This document shows positions 1-12,692 of a stretch of DNA of 64,000 bases, in pieces. Under the pieces are notes generated by a model that saw only the letters and a program-made list of their open reading frames with translations, was not told the origin of the DNA and did no database searches. Source of the DNA: Rhyzopertha dominica. Its lineage: Eukaryota > Arthropoda > Insecta > Coleoptera > Bostrichidae. The stretch's first letter is position 1. Each line of letters opens with the position of its first letter. Location of the stretch: positions 18,352,001 to 18,416,000 of the forward strand of contig QCXZ01000064.1 of NCBI GenBank assembly GCA_025024175.1, in the 5' to 3' direction. The position numbers were made by a program, and so were the translations under genes.

Positions 1-3000
1 TTAGTTTTAATAATGATTGTAATCAATCAATGCTTTGTATTTTTATGTAAATGCTCATTTGGATTTGCAATAAATGTTTAGATAAAAATATTTATATTGG
101 GATGGGTATAGTAAATAGCCTCGGATAAGTGCGCATTGAAAGAATTACGTGGATTTGTTGCTAAATCTAAATGGTTTGAATAAATGCTATATAACGTTAA
201 AGGAAAGGTAGCTTCCGCAATAAGTAAATATATCATGAAGTCATTTACAAAACATTCACCGACTGTTGACGGCTTAAGATAGGCCATATAAAAATAGATG
301 GTGAATCAACTTTAACAATGAATTAGAGTTTTTGTACGTGGTAAATCAATCCAAGCCCTTGAATTTTTCTATACCAGCTCCGAGATAGGTGAAAACTAGA
401 CCCAAATATTGGAATTTATGGCAAAATGTGCTTTACAGCGTCATGAACTGATTGTTAAAAATACATAATGGGCTTAAAGAAATGCTAGACTGAATATAAG
501 AGGTATGTAATGAGCGTCACGTACACAGTGAATTGTAAAGAGTGGAAAGAAAATGAAAAGAATAGTTAAATGTTCCGTTTATGTAATATTGTCCGCTTCT
601 GACAAACTCTTAATATTTGAAAAACTACCAAACATAACTATATCGTTTACACTGCCGTTATACAAAATAAAACATTGTTGCCTGTCAGTTAAATTTAAAG
701 AATTGAAAAAAGCATAATAGCAAGACGGTTCTGCATCTTTTGGGTCCACGTGAAGCTACATCTGTGTAGTGGTAATCTTTATCTAACGAACAATATATTT
801 CCAGTTCCAGTACACTTACTTTCGATGGTCTTTCACACAAATTGCCCGCTGGCTTCATTTTGCCCGAATTACAAGCGATCATCTCATTACAAAACTTATT
901 CCTTGCATGAGTTGTTGGGTCATAGAACTATGCCTTCGATACAAATAATTAGTCAAAGGACACGGGGAAGCCCGGCGATGAGTTCACCCATCCTAGAAAA
1001 CTTTTAAAATCGTTTGAAGTTTTCAATGATGAGCTGGGCCATTTATTTTACTGCGGATTAAGTTTAATGGTTAGTACACCTGTACCGAAATTGACACTTT
1101 ATCCATACATAGATAATCCTTAATTTTGCCAGACCATCGGAATTTAAATCGTCAACTGAAAAATACCCAGACATAATTTTTCTTTATCCACCTCCTAGCA
1201 AGCATTTCAAAAGTTGCAAGGCCGTGACGGGATTCCCTGGTTGTCGTACGCCGCCGTCTTCTAATATCCCATGGGGGAGTAGTTAGCGCGGCCACTTCCT
1301 GCACCCTTAATCTTACTTGGAGCGCTCGTTTGTTTTCACGGCTAGACAGAATATGTTATAAGTTTTCATTAATGTTTCAGGCGGCAATTCATTTTTAATT
1401 ACAGCTTTTATGGATCGTTCGCATGCTGATGAGATTAGTTATAAGTTTGAGTCCCTGCTCAAGTTCATCATAATTCAAAGATTATAGGTGTATTTTGGAA
1501 TTGCGAATGGTGCAAATGAAGTTATGAAGGAAATATAAAAACCTTTTCAGGATCGTCATTGCCTATATTATGCTCCTTATGCAGCCAACAAACGCCGTGC
1601 GCTCTTTTCCTTTATGTGCATGATNTTTATTGTCTTTTGTATATCTCCATTTCTAGCTGGTTATTACATTTTTGATTTCATCGGTAATAAATCATCATTT
1701 AATGTTTATAGAATGTTTGTGGCATAATAAATACACACAAACAAAATGACAGACGACATCCTACGGCGAGCACAATCAAGATAAGAAGAAACATTACGCA
1801 CAGGCAGCATTTCGAAGAGACGTAGCTCTTTGAAACACTGGTTGCTAATTTATAATAGCAAATGGTGGAAACTGCTATGAAGATAAATTTGCTAAAGCAT
1901 TTGAAGGTGTACTAATAAGTTTTTAGCGTAATATATACCTAAAGGATAAAAATGTTTAAATGAAACTTTTGTATAGCTGAATATAATAGACAATTTTTTA
2001 AATAAATACACCTTAGACAGCGGTTCCGCAGTGTCCATCGGCCTTTCAAAATAAGGTTCTTTTTCCTGTCCGCTATCCAGGTTCTTTGTTGAAAAAAACT
2101 TGCGCACTTTTAAATTCTTTCCAGTTTAGTAAATAGATAGTAATCAGATTTAGCAAGGTCTGGTAAAAATGCAGGATGGGCTACCTGTTTGAGCCAATTT
2201 TGTTTATAGCAATGGGCGACTTGTCCGCAAACGCATCGTTCTTCATGAAAAATACTACTTTTTTCCCAATATTTTCGTGCGATTTTGTCAACAATTTTGA
2301 ATAGTGTTTTCCTGATACCGATTTCCGGGTAATCGATGAAGACGAAAATTGAGCAAGAACTTTTTCAGTCGATTTTTTGACTGAAAACTTTTTGTTTTCT
2401 CCATTACATTCCCATGTTTAATCGGTGGTGACAACTCTCTTCTCCAAATCGCCCTTAAATTGGGTACAGATTGAACGCGAGGTTTCAACATGCACTCGCC
2501 TTTGATCTGCGTCCGAGCAATGAGAAATCCATTTCCCAGAATTTTTTTCACGCTCTAATTGACATGAACAATGGGAAGGGTTCAGATGAAATGCCCAGCG
2601 TCCAGCTATACGTTTTAGTGCAATGCTATGCCACGGACTGCGTCGAAGTCTTCAAGGGTGTTAAAGAAATGAGTCTTCCAGGGTTTTGTTTTTCCTTTTA
2701 AAGAAGCATTCCGATTTTTGACGATGGCATTAGAAGGTAGGCATCATCGAGGGTATTGTACAGTAACATGGTAAAATTGGACAAGAAAAAATATAGCACA
2801 TAATAAGCTAAAACACCAATAACCAGTGGCGTGCTAAATCTAGGGTTTCTAGTTAGCAAATGTGAGGAACATTGATTTGCACTAACAGATACATGCCCTG
2901 AATTGAATTCTGTTATTTCCAGGAGACGCCGATTTCATCACTTTATTTTTTACACTAATAAACTGCTCAAGAAAGCCATGTTTCATCACTGCTTTTGTTT

Positions 3001-3268
3001 AGAAAAACCTTTCAATATTGCAGAATATCGGACGGGCTAGATCTGATGTAATTGACCCTTTTTGTCAGACTCCATTAAAATGGCGGCCACGCTTTCTTGT
3101 TAACATGTTCATAACAGTCATAAGACTACACTTATGACTATCAAAAGAAATACGTGAATCCATCATGATGTCAGTATTACACTCCTTTAAGTAAAACGGT
3201 CTTCCACCTTATAGCGAATTAAAGTACAATAATACGACTTGTAAATGAGAGGCATAATAAAAGGTACC
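1..3268. other. Non-coding stretch, probably intron
   Basis: Only short, non-homologous open frames occur. A GC-richer patch at about 1200-1345 is not recognisable as coding. The stretch 2130-2700 has protein-like frames on both strands that I could not match to a family. The missing Ig2 exon was looked for here and not seen. Confidence 0.5.
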
Positions 3269-3404
3269 TACTATATTGTGCGTAGTATTAAATCAAAGTT
3301 AACTAGTTTCTGTTACCAGATCCATTCCTAAAAAGAAACAAATTAAGTTGAGCGTGAACTAGTGAATTATCCAGCTTTGATTAAATACTACGCACAATAT
3401 AGTA
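3269..3404. mobile_element. Short TIR element (MITE) at a TA target
   Basis: The two ends form an inverted repeat of about 30 bp with one clear mismatch, starting TACTATATTGTGCGTAGTAT on both strands. The outermost TA on each side could be a duplicated TA target, leaving CTATATTG...CAATATAG as the element. The 70-75 bp centre has no coding potential. Size and TA flanks fit a Tc1/mariner-derived MITE, but no source element was identified. Confidence 0.65.
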
Positions 3405-5220
3405 ACTTTTATTAATTTAATTTAATTTACAATTACAGTGAGTACATACACCGACTCTTAATATCAAGACTATTCAACAATACGTATTTAGAATGAATAA
3501 TTTATTTACAAAAGATATTGAAGCTAATATTCGACGCACCTTCAGAGATAGGATATTTCAGCGCGAAAGCAGAACAGAAGAGTCACATTAAGTTACATTC
3601 TAAAGCCAAAAAAAATCTTACTGGCAAAGAATAATTTTGCTCGATGGGACAAGCATATAAGGTTAAGTTACGTAAACTATTGGAGAAACCAAGAGAATGA
3701 AGTTTATTGTTGAACATCTAAAGGTCTATAATGCCTAAAGCTTTCTGATTAACCATACATATGACATCAACCTATTGCTGGCTGTCAATATTTTCAATTA
3801 TGAGCGAGTACGAAGAAAATAATATGAAAAGGTTAATGGTTACTAATATCACAGAAATTTATGCGGGGCAGACCCTAGCTTTCCTATTCCAACTTGGAAG
3901 AAATGCCTAGGATGGCAATATTGCAATAGAATCGACTTCCGTAAAATAAGATCAGTACCGCTTCTTATAATGCAATAATGCCAGTAGTGTCGTCATACTT
4001 AGACGAAGCTTTATTTGGTAATTGCGTCAGTATAATTTATAGAGTGCATAATAGCAGAAACGCATCTTGCACAGCAGGAATCTTCACGCACTTAAGGACT
4101 AGTGCATCACCAGATTATACAAATTTACATTAATAAGTATTGCAGAAAACAAGATCAAATATTGTGTCGAGTTTTCATACGTGAATGACTTGCCATAAAT
4201 TTGGTAACTTCCAACTGCTAAATTCATTCCAAAAGCAACTGTACAAAGAAACGTTTACAAAACATCCCACATTTTCTGTGTGCCCAAAGAATAACCCTTA
4301 ATTTAGTACAGCTTCGCGCGTATGATAAACCGCGCGCGGCAGCAAAAGCAGGAACCGCTCATCGACCCCACTCCCTTTGATATTTTTTCACGCCTTTGAA
4401 TTTGTGAAACACTTTATATTATTTACTGTTATGTTCGTTCTGGCTTCCTGTAGCTGACACCTACATTACCTCCGTGAAAACTCTCGCCTTTTCCACTTAC
4501 TAAAATATTCAACCGCTCCGGTTTCTATACTAAAACTTATTGCCCTGATAAATGTCAACAGCTTTGCACCAGTGATTATCTATCCTTATCGTCTGTAAGC
4601 TGCTGAACGTACGGAACCTTGGAGAGGTAATTAGAACAATGGCTACAGGTAAAAAGTTAAGAGGGCACTTAAGTGCTTGAGACGCTTTTAGTGGCTTGAA
4701 GTAGAGGTGCCCGAGGAGAAACTCCGTGAATGATTGAAAATACAAACACGACGTAAGGAGCTTTCGCAGATATAGAGGAAAATACGGATTTAGATAACTC
4801 ATTTGCTGACAAATCTCCGTATGTTTCTCAGACAACGTTTTGCGTCATCTTGCCTTGGTTTCTAATTGTGAAAATGATTTCCAATCCAGTTAGGATAATA
4901 TAAAACTAATAATATGATCTTGTACGAAATTGAGTACTCTAAGAGCACTGCAAGTAAGTGAAAGTACAATATTACGGTTGGGATAATAATTGAAATGGAC
5001 ACCTGATACTAGCAATTGGGCAAATTAACGCACGCGTTAGTTACCGGTTAGGTTTGGAATAAGTTTAATAAGGTCGCTGCTGCCTAATATACCGAGTGTC
5101 GATAAAGTAAAAACTCCTAAAGAAGTTTAAGAAGAGCTTAATTTTGAGACGACTGAAACAGCGCAGTTGTTTCTATGGCAAAATTATGACGTCATTATTT
5201 TTTTAAATACAACTATACTA
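3405..5220. other. Non-coding stretch, nothing recognised
   Basis: AT-rich with no recognisable exon or element. The longest frame (4530-4835, minus) has no family signature. A small GC patch with CGCGCG runs lies at about 4314-4340. Confidence 0.5.
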
Positions 5221-6240
5221 TACAGGGTGATCAGTTAGGGCTGGACAGCGGCTGTATCTTGTAAACTAATCGTGCTAAAATCTTGCGGTAAAATTTTTTG
5301 AACAAATGTGGCCACCCATATTTCATTTAAAATATTTTGAAGTATGTAACATTGCCGCTAGGTGGCGCATTTAATATGACATATCAAAGAATCGTTTCTT
5401 TCTCCAAAAGGTTGCAATACAATGTTGGTCTAAAATATATTATTATTTTTTAATAAATTTTGTTTCAACATTTTTTTTCTAGTTGCTATGGCAACGATAA
5501 TAGGAGGGATAGAAGTTTCAAATCTTCAAAATGGTATAACTCAAGTATGGTTTAACCAAATTTAACGAGTGGTGGCTAGTTTTAAAGTTAATTTTATGCG
5601 TTTCAACATAATCATAAATAACTTATAATTTATTGCAACCTTTTGGCAATAAGTCTTAATTATAAATTTTTTATATTTGTACAAATATCTTTAAAAAATC
5701 AAATGCAACCCTATAGACTCTTTTACTAGCTGTTATATTTTTGTTATATACTAGTTGTTATATTTTATATTTGAAAACCGGAAGTCGATATCTTTCTTCG
5801 TTTCTTGGTTATAGTAAAAAAACTGAGAATCTGTTTTTGGGTTCGGCTATTTCTTTCCTTGGAACAAAAATAAGGTTATATTCAAAAAAGAAAGATTTTT
5901 ACTCATAAATTACGACTTATTAGGTTAGGTTAGCCGGTGATTTGCCAACAAAGGTGGGCATATTGAAGATCGATGTTCGCTACCTAAAACTTCCCCAGGC
6001 ACGTATTTTCTTTAATTTTTAGATATAGCCTTACGCGACATGTCAAATTGAAGGTCTTTTTAAACTATTTAAAAATGGTACTTACAGATATTTCACAAAA
6101 ACGTGCTTCTTGTCGCTTTTTATCTTACCTCGTATAATAAATATCGCTTCATAATAACTGTTTTAATGAAGAGATCGCGACAACTACACTATCTTTCTAT
6201 TTCTACCTATCTCTTGAACCACTGCATGATCCATCCTGTA
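5221..6240. repeat. Possible TACAGGGTG-terminated repeat
   Basis: The left border TACAGGGTGATCAG resembles the ends of common insect foldback repeats. The right border, read backwards from 6240, is TACAGGATGGATCA. Between them lies AT-rich non-coding sequence. The pairing of ends is imperfect and this may be two unrelated fragments. A related terminus (CCACCCTGTATA) occurs near 22287. Confidence 0.3.
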
Positions 6241-6849
6241 CACAGCGCGGACGCTCATCAAGGTGTACTGCATTATTAATTAAAACACAGCTGCCAAACG
6301 TATTTAATTTAATATAACCGTCGGCATTGAAAACAACGCACCCTCATCCAAAAATCAAGTTAGACGGAATTAATTAAATTAATACGCCTTTAGAAATCCA
6401 CGTAGTACCCGAGGAAAGGAGCAATTCACCGCAGCCGCTCGGCGCTAGTTTGAAGTTTACGTCTTACGTATAATTTTGTAAAATATAGCCTCGGCAATAT
6501 TAGAGCTTTCTTCGGGCTCGTGTCGGTGACTTTTACAATACCTATGCAGTTCATTGCGCCAGGGAAAATTAATTAAACAATTATAAAAGTCACGAAATTG
6601 GATTGCCTGCCTGTACAGCAGTACGTTGGACGTTTTACGATGTAGTGCAATCACAAGCGTAAATGTATAAAAGCAAGGGCTTTGAAATTAGAACGTAATT
6701 TATATCTAAAGAGGAGAAAGACACTTCCAGAAGTTGTACGACGAAAACAACCATTTCCTTAAATGAAGATATTGTAGAAGAAATGTACGAATCCGCATTT
6801 AATACAGAACAACTATAACGTATTGTAAGAACGCTTCCTTTACGGACGG
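6241..6849. other. Non-coding stretch, nothing recognised
   Basis: Unique-looking AT-rich sequence between the possible repeat at 5.2 kb and the gypsy LTR. No splice-flanked frame was seen. Confidence 0.45.
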
Positions 6850-7181
6850 TGGTGTAGGAATACGTGGTTGGATAGGGCTACAACAAAAAAGAAGCAAACG
6901 TTTCCAGAACTTTTATTGTTCTGGAACTCTCCCACAAGCTGGTAAACACAAAAATATGTTTAACTCGCAAAGCAATGTAAAGCTAGCCATTTATAGCTAT
7001 TTACCTGGCCCCAGGTAGGATTGTACACCTGAATTTAATTTATACAAAACCGGCACTATGTGGCTGTCAGCGAGGAGAAAAGATATCTGACTGCAAAACC
7101 TTCAGAAACGACAAAACAAAAACGGCCTACACAGCACAAGCCAGGCGGTACCTAAAGTTAGGCCTACAAACCTACACCACA
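6850..7181 (-). repeat. 3' LTR of the gypsy remnant
   Basis: Immediately after the pol remnant, a polypurine tract is followed by TGTGGTGTAGG. The segment runs about 330 bp to CCTACACCA, so its ends form a short inverted repeat as LTRs do. On the minus strand it contains a TATA-like GTATAAATT near 7045 and an AATAAAAG polyadenylation-type signal near 6917. No matching 5' LTR was seen, and target-site duplication cannot be tested. Confidence 0.7.
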
Positions 7182-7199
7182 TCTGCCCCCGACTTTTTT
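7182..7199 (-). other. Polypurine tract of the gypsy remnant
   Basis: Minus strand reads AAAAAAGTCGGGGGCAGA directly before the LTR TG. This is the standard plus-strand primer site of LTR retrotransposons. Confidence 0.65.
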
Positions 7200-9990
7200 A
7201 GTGGAGAAGAAAAGAATTAAACAATCGAATAAAGCTACTTCAGGCGAGAAAAATATTCTCCTTTCGAAAACGCTAATAAAAGCAGTTAAGTTGTTAAGAT
7301 TGGTTTCCAATGTAAAGCGTCAAACTGACCTCTCCCTGATCGGCCATCGTTATATATTTCAAGATGTAGGTATGCAACTCTACTATTCTTCTTATAATAT
7401 AGGGACCCTCATAGAGGAGCAATAACTTTTTTGTTTCTGAAGATAAAACAGAGGAGACAGGACTGGATTTCAGGAGGACCAAATCGCCCACGGCAAAATC
7501 AAAATTGAAACGTGATTTACAACAACTAACCCGTTTGGCTGCGTGAGAGAGCAAGGGATCACGCGGCAGAAAACTTTTACGTTTGCATTCTGTTGAAACT
7601 CACAACCCGGGAGCTACAAGATCTCAGGTATCAAGCGTCTGCAACTCCCAATGAGAATATCGCATGGATTCAAGTACTACAATGTTTAGCACCTGACGAA
7701 TCGTAGGTAACTCCCATGCTCTGAAAAGGCGGCCCAGCTATGCATAGAGCGTTTAACAGGGTTAGCTTGAGGATTGCGAACCGAGCAATAAATAATTTGT
7801 ATATTAAGCGACTGACAAAATGTTTTCCACTCAAGCGAAGTAAACTGGGTACCATGATCGGACAAGATTCGACGCGGAGGAGCGAACACTTTAAAACTCC
7901 CTCCTTTAAGCATGAAATAACTGATCTGGTATTTGCCTTTTCAAGAGGAAAAAGCCAAGTCTTCTTGGAAAAACTATCGAGGATAACTAATAGATAGACC
8001 ACGCCCGCTCAAGATCGACGCATAGGCCCATAAAAATCGATGGACCATCCGTTCCCTAAGGTCGAATAGACATGGGCATCCCGGTGCATATTTTGCCACC
8101 AAACTTCGCGTCTGAACGCTGACCAGGTCTTGTAGACACCAAAATGACTAATCACATCATGGAAGCCTGAAATAAATTCCTTAACTCGACACAACCGCAC
8201 TCACAAAAGGCAGGGTTCATCTTCATTCTGTCTGCGAAAAAGAACATCTTTATAAAGGACGAATTTAGTTTCAGGGGCATGTCGTTTCGGTTGGTAATGT
8301 GTTGAATGATTATACTGTTTAGGGTACTCCCATTGGTCTGTAGCATTGTTGTACAACAAGGACTTTAGGGAACCCGGCAACGTAAGAGTAAAGGTCAAGA
8401 TCCGAAAATAAGTGTTTTCGGATGTTCTAGTCGGGCAGGAAGCCCGAGAAAGAATATCCGGGACTATATTTTCGATTCCATTAATATATCTAATTTTATA
8501 ATCATGTTCCTGGGAAGCACGTACCAAACGAGGCGAAGTAAATAACAAGTATTAAGACAAGAACAAGCACGATGATCTTCAAACACATAAAAATGCGATC
8601 CTAAAAGATAAACTCTCCATTTATTTGACGTCCATTCCACAGAAAACGTTTCCTTCTCAGATACAATGTAAGAACGCTCACGATGTAGAAGAAGACGACT
8701 CGCAAAGGCAATGGTCTTCCTACAACCATCTACCGTTTGATAAAGCTGAGCACCCAAACCGATGATATCAGACGCATCGGTCTGCACACAGAATGGCACC
8801 GCATAAATAGGGTGATGTAAACGAATCTCACGCCTAATGAGATGCTTTAGGCCGTTGAAAGATTCCTCCTTACAGTTCAAAAACCGCTTGACCTTTTTTC
8901 TAGGAAGATAAAAAGGCTCTGATAAGGCAGCGAAGTGTTCATGAAAACCCCGGTGTAATTAAATAAATCCAAAAAAGCATGCAATTTATTGTTTTCTGTT
9001 TTGTGGAACTGGGAAATCGAGCACAGCCGGAACACGACCAGGATCGGGCTTAAATCTAGAAAATATAACCCCAAAATTTAATTTCTGATTGCAGGAAATG
9101 ACACTTATCTAGACGTAAGATAAAACCTGCACTACTGACCTTAGTCAAAACGTTATTTAAATGTTAAATGTGGTCCACGAATGATTCTGAAATGATGATT
9201 AAATCGTCCAATAACATACAACCAAACTCAGGCCCCAGAATGATATCCATGGCGCGAGTAAAAGAGGCTATAGCGGTTTTTAAACCAAAAGGCAAGACCT
9301 TAAACCGGTTGGTCTTAGTATGATATAAAAATAAATGTACTGTATATCCTGTTCGCGCAAAAGTATTTGCCAATACGAATGAGTTAGGTCGGGAAAAGTC
9401 ATATATTTGATTGTGGGGGGTAAAATATTAAGTATGTCATCAACTGGCCAATGGAGCTCGGAATCCGGAACTATTATACTGTTCAGACGGCGGGCGCCCA
9501 AACACACTCTAAGCAAACCGTCTTTTTTAACCGAGGTCACCAGAAGACTACAGGATCAAGAGGAGGCACACCGCTCAATTATACTCCAGTTCAACATTTT
9601 CTTTATTATTTGTTCTTTAACCGTTCGGCGATGAGCGATCGTAACTGAATATGGTTTCCGAAGAAAAAGTTTATCTTCAGTTAGTTGTATATTCGGTTGT
9701 TAATCCCGGCCTATTTGGCAATTTGGTTAAAGCATCCCTATGAGTTTGGATAACATTAAGATTGTCCACAATATTGGTTACTTGCGCTGAAACATCAGAA
9801 CTTTCCGCTGTAAGTAAGTGAAAAGGTATGATACCCCCGACATTAAAAGCCCGCATAGCAGGTGGTGTGAGAAGAAAAGAAGCTTAATTAAAAACAGTTT
9901 CTGGCATTAGAATTTCTCTGTTACCCACTTTTAAAGACAACTCGGCCGAATTTTTGTTACTGAAAATTAAATTTACTCAAGTAAATAAAA
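7200..9990 (-). pseudogene. Ty3/gypsy retrotransposon pol remnant (RT, RNase H, integrase)
   Basis: Frames on the minus strand, interrupted by many stops and shifts, follow the gypsy pol order. From about 9990 down, a linker region includes the string LPNRPGLTTE. Reverse transcriptase (about 9660-9160) shows TSVKKDG, the ARRLNS box, LTHSYWQ, LPFGLKTA and a catalytic-type LLDD. RNase H (about 8880-8460) shows TDASDIIGLGA and SEKETF. Integrase follows, with the zinc-finger/HFG region (about 8200-8009), the core YLLVILDSFSK and LSDHGTQFTS (8002-7690), and a C-terminal region with VGDLVLLKS and YEGPYIIRR ending near 7294. No gag or 5' LTR was found at the expected right-hand side, so the copy is truncated as well as decayed. 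It sits inside the intron downstream of the Ig2 exon, in the same orientation as the host gene. Confidence 0.93.
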
Positions 9991-10547
9991 TCTAGGTTGT
10001 GTGAATTATGATACGAGGAAAATGTGGACTAAAATTTGTTGCGAACTTTCAGGCTTTATAGCCATTTTCGGCAAGTTTTGGGTAGGTTCTGCCTTTGAAG
10101 CCTCGCAGATCCCTCAGTTGTAGAGAAATTGATCTTTGCTCATACCTTCTGCTTGCAAGTGGATCAAATATACTATGTACATTTGTGCTTTATTTTCAGT
10201 TTATACTGTACGTACCGTTGAGTATTGCGTTGGTAAGCAAGCTGGTATTCTCGTCTCAAGGGCTAAACAACAGCTAAACCGGTCACGGAGTCTAGCTTGG
10301 TAACCAAAACAGATGACCGTTAATTATTACACTTTATAGCCATTTGTTGAGACCAAACAAATTTTACTGGGTGGTTCTTGTTTCTATTTCATTCGGAATA
10401 ATTACATACCATCTGTTGCTTTGCTTGTTTTGATAATTGATCAACCACCAACTACTGTCAGAAGGAACCTTGGTGGTTGGTACAGCGACACGTAGTGAGC
10501 AGGGATTTTGCTTTTAACACAAGTACAAGATACAGGGAACAACTTAC
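9991..10547. other. Intronic sequence beside Ig2 exon
   Basis: Downstream intron of the Sidestep-family gene. It contains a small inverted repeat (CAACCACCAA near 10442 against TTGGTGGTTGG near 10472) and no second Ig half-domain. Confidence 0.5.
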
Positions 10548-10658
10548 CTCCTCGAACCTCACACGTGAGGACTAAGTCAGCACCTTCCTCCAAAGGTCCA
10601 ACGGTATTAGAGACATCCCTTCCTGAATTATCGTATACCAGCAGTTGATGAGGCGGAA
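10548..10658 (-). CDS. Sidestep-family receptor, exon encoding first part of Ig domain 2
   Basis: This is a 111-bp internal exon with acceptor TTTGTTTCAG and donor GTAAGTT. Read after the split G of the upstream exon it gives V-PPHQLLVYDNSG, then VGPLEEGADLVLTCEVRG and a split glycine. The pattern PPxxLxVxDxxGxxV...GPxxEGxxLxLxCxVxGG is the hallmark start of the second Ig domain in Side proteins, and the cysteine is the first of that fold. The phase-1/phase-1 junctions keep the frame across a 25 kb intron, which is strong evidence that the two exons belong to one transcript. The next exon, expected to carry the conserved VTWW motif, was not found between 1 and 10547, so it probably lies beyond the left edge. 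Confidence 0.92.
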
Positions 10659-11439
10659 CTGAAACAAACGTTTAAATCAATTCGCTGTTTTTATACATAG
10701 TTCTAATAAAAATTGTGACACTAGAATGTTTGATAGTGTGTTACAATGACTAACAAATAGAAATTAAAAATGTTTAGCAAAATTACCTTTGCATCAAATA
10801 CCAAATCATTAGAATAACATTTAAATCCTGGTTTCCCATCATATCATAAATAGTTCTCCTCACAGCTACTGCAAGTGCTAGTTGTATTGCATTTGCAAAC
10901 ATGGAGCTTTCACTTTTATTTGTATTTGTCATGTGATTGGCCGATTATGTTAGTAGTAAGCCTAATTAAAAATCTGTTATACATGCTTAGTTCGTATGTT
11001 ACTAGAAATTGGTATACGTAATATTTTATTTTAGCTACTGCATATAGACACTATTTTGAACAACACAAAACAAAGTTTTATTCTACTCCTTTATTATCTG
11101 ACGTCTGTCAATATTATGGTATTACTACTCGTTTTTTTGCTGAAAAAGAGATACGAACTTATAACAATATAGGCGTCGTAGAAAAAGTATAGTACATTAC
11201 TCGAGTTGTAAGACAATTACATACTTCTGCTTCCTTCAACTCTAGTTAGATAATATACTATTGCAATTATTCATTTTAGAACTAAAAGTAAGCGGAAGCA
11301 GCAATTGTCATTGTCGACATGAAGATCCAAATAAGACTTTTACACCATCTTTCTAAAATTCAGACCAATGAGAACTAAGTATTAAAAGAAACGAAAAAAG
11401 CATAATTTTCTGATTTTGCTATACCTGTCTTGAAGGTTA
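10659..11439. other. AT-rich intronic stretch
   Basis: No frame, repeat or element was recognised between the Ig2 acceptor and the unknown frames that begin near 11440. Confidence 0.45.
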
Positions 11440-11727
11440 TTGGTTATTATTTCCCAGTTTAAGGCGGCCGTCTCATCATCGTATTATGCAGGGCAACTTT
11501 TGTACCACTTGAACGAACTTGTGTCTGTTATCATATCTGAGATTTACATAGAGAACAAACTTAAGTGGGACACCCGGTACATGCGACTGGAGATGCTAAG
11601 TACACATACATATGTGGCTGCCAAACAGTTGCCAATATATGATAAAATCCTGCAGCAATTCCAAAAATATGATCCTATTATTGTAATTATGAACCCCGAT
11701 AATTATGTTCCGAAAGCGCATTACTGA
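11440..11727 (+). CDS. Unrecognised open frame, 95 codons
   Basis: The frame has a mixed, protein-like composition (for example NKLKWDTRYMRLEML and QLPIYDKILQQFQKYD) and little low-complexity sequence. It is not flanked by convincing splice sites. About 12 bases on, another frame with similar composition continues (about 11719-11850), and further pieces follow to 12.3 kb, suggesting one decayed longer coding region. I do not recognise a family. It may be a remnant of a mobile or viral element, or chance. Confidence 0.25.
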   Translation: MVIISQFKAAVSSSYYAGQLLYHLNELVSVIISEIYIENKLKWDTRYMRLEMLSTHTYVAAKQLPIYDKILQQFQKYDPIIVIMNPDNYVPKAHY

Positions 11728-12159
11728 AATGCAAGTTCAATCTAATTCCAGTAGTCCAGCTGAACCCGAAACTAATTTACCGGAACGTAATCAAATGTGT
11801 ACCAGGTTATAATGCATCGCGTGTCAAACCAATAGAATCGGAATTTAATAACGTGCTGTAACGGACATCAGTAGTTTATCACAAAAACGGTCACCATTTG
11901 GAAAGCGTGAACGCTTTATTAAGAGGTAAAAGCTCTGGTAAAGGAGTCACACCTGAAAGACATGCGTCCGGACAACTTCCTTTTTTGACACAATTCAGAA
12001 AGTCCTGTGGTATTTAACGTGGGTGGATTATTTATATACTAGACAACCGAAAATCAGCTGTTTTGTGCGACGTTACGGCCTGCTGAATGNGGTAAAATTA
12101 ATTAGTCTATAAATTGAATGCATGGGGATGCAGATAGANATTTATAAAAGNGGCAGTTA

Positions 12160-12310
12160 ACGAAATATACTGCTCCGTTTTGCACACATGTACATGTTGA
12201 GCATTACATGAATTGCTTTAATAGCGAACAGATTGTAGTCCATGAATGCCAGAAGCATAGTTAGGTACATGAATGCGTTGCAGGAGTCAGGGAAAGGTCG
12301 ATTGCTGAAC
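12160..12310 (+). pseudogene. Possible chitin-binding (peritrophin-A-like) cysteine-rich fragment
   Basis: One frame reads YTAPFCTHVHVEHYMNCF, then VVHECQ, a stop, and HECVAGVRE. The spacing of cysteines and the hECQ...EC pattern resemble a CBM14/peritrophin-A domain, which is found in host peritrophic proteins and also in some large insect DNA viruses. The frame is interrupted and lies close to several ambiguous bases (N at about 12090, 12139 and 12151). The match is by eye only. Confidence 0.25.
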
Positions 12311-12692
12311 AGCGGTTTATCTAACAAAACAAGCTAAACTTCAAACTTGGTATTTATTTTACTATTATCTTACAAGGTAAGTTTTTTCGATATTTAGCTT
12401 GAGAATCTCAAAATTAGCGGATGAAGGATGCAGATGGGGAAAGATTTGCAGTTTTGTGAGCCTAATTTAATACACCTTTTAGCTATCTGAAAACGTTCAT
12501 GGTTTACTAGATATTTTGCAAAATATAGAATCAAATTTTGCAGATACCTCTTTATCCCCCTGACGTCTCTATTTATAGTGTTACATAAAAAAGTGTAGGC
12601 AAAAAAGTTGTAGAAAATAATGTCCTCAATCAGATAATGTTACTTAATCATTTTTCTGGTTTCTTTTGATTTTAAAGCATAAATAAAAACAA

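Noticed and set aside
5920..5940. TTAGGTTAGG, resembling the insect telomere repeat
   Set aside because: Only two adjacent units; expected by chance in this composition and not a telomeric array.
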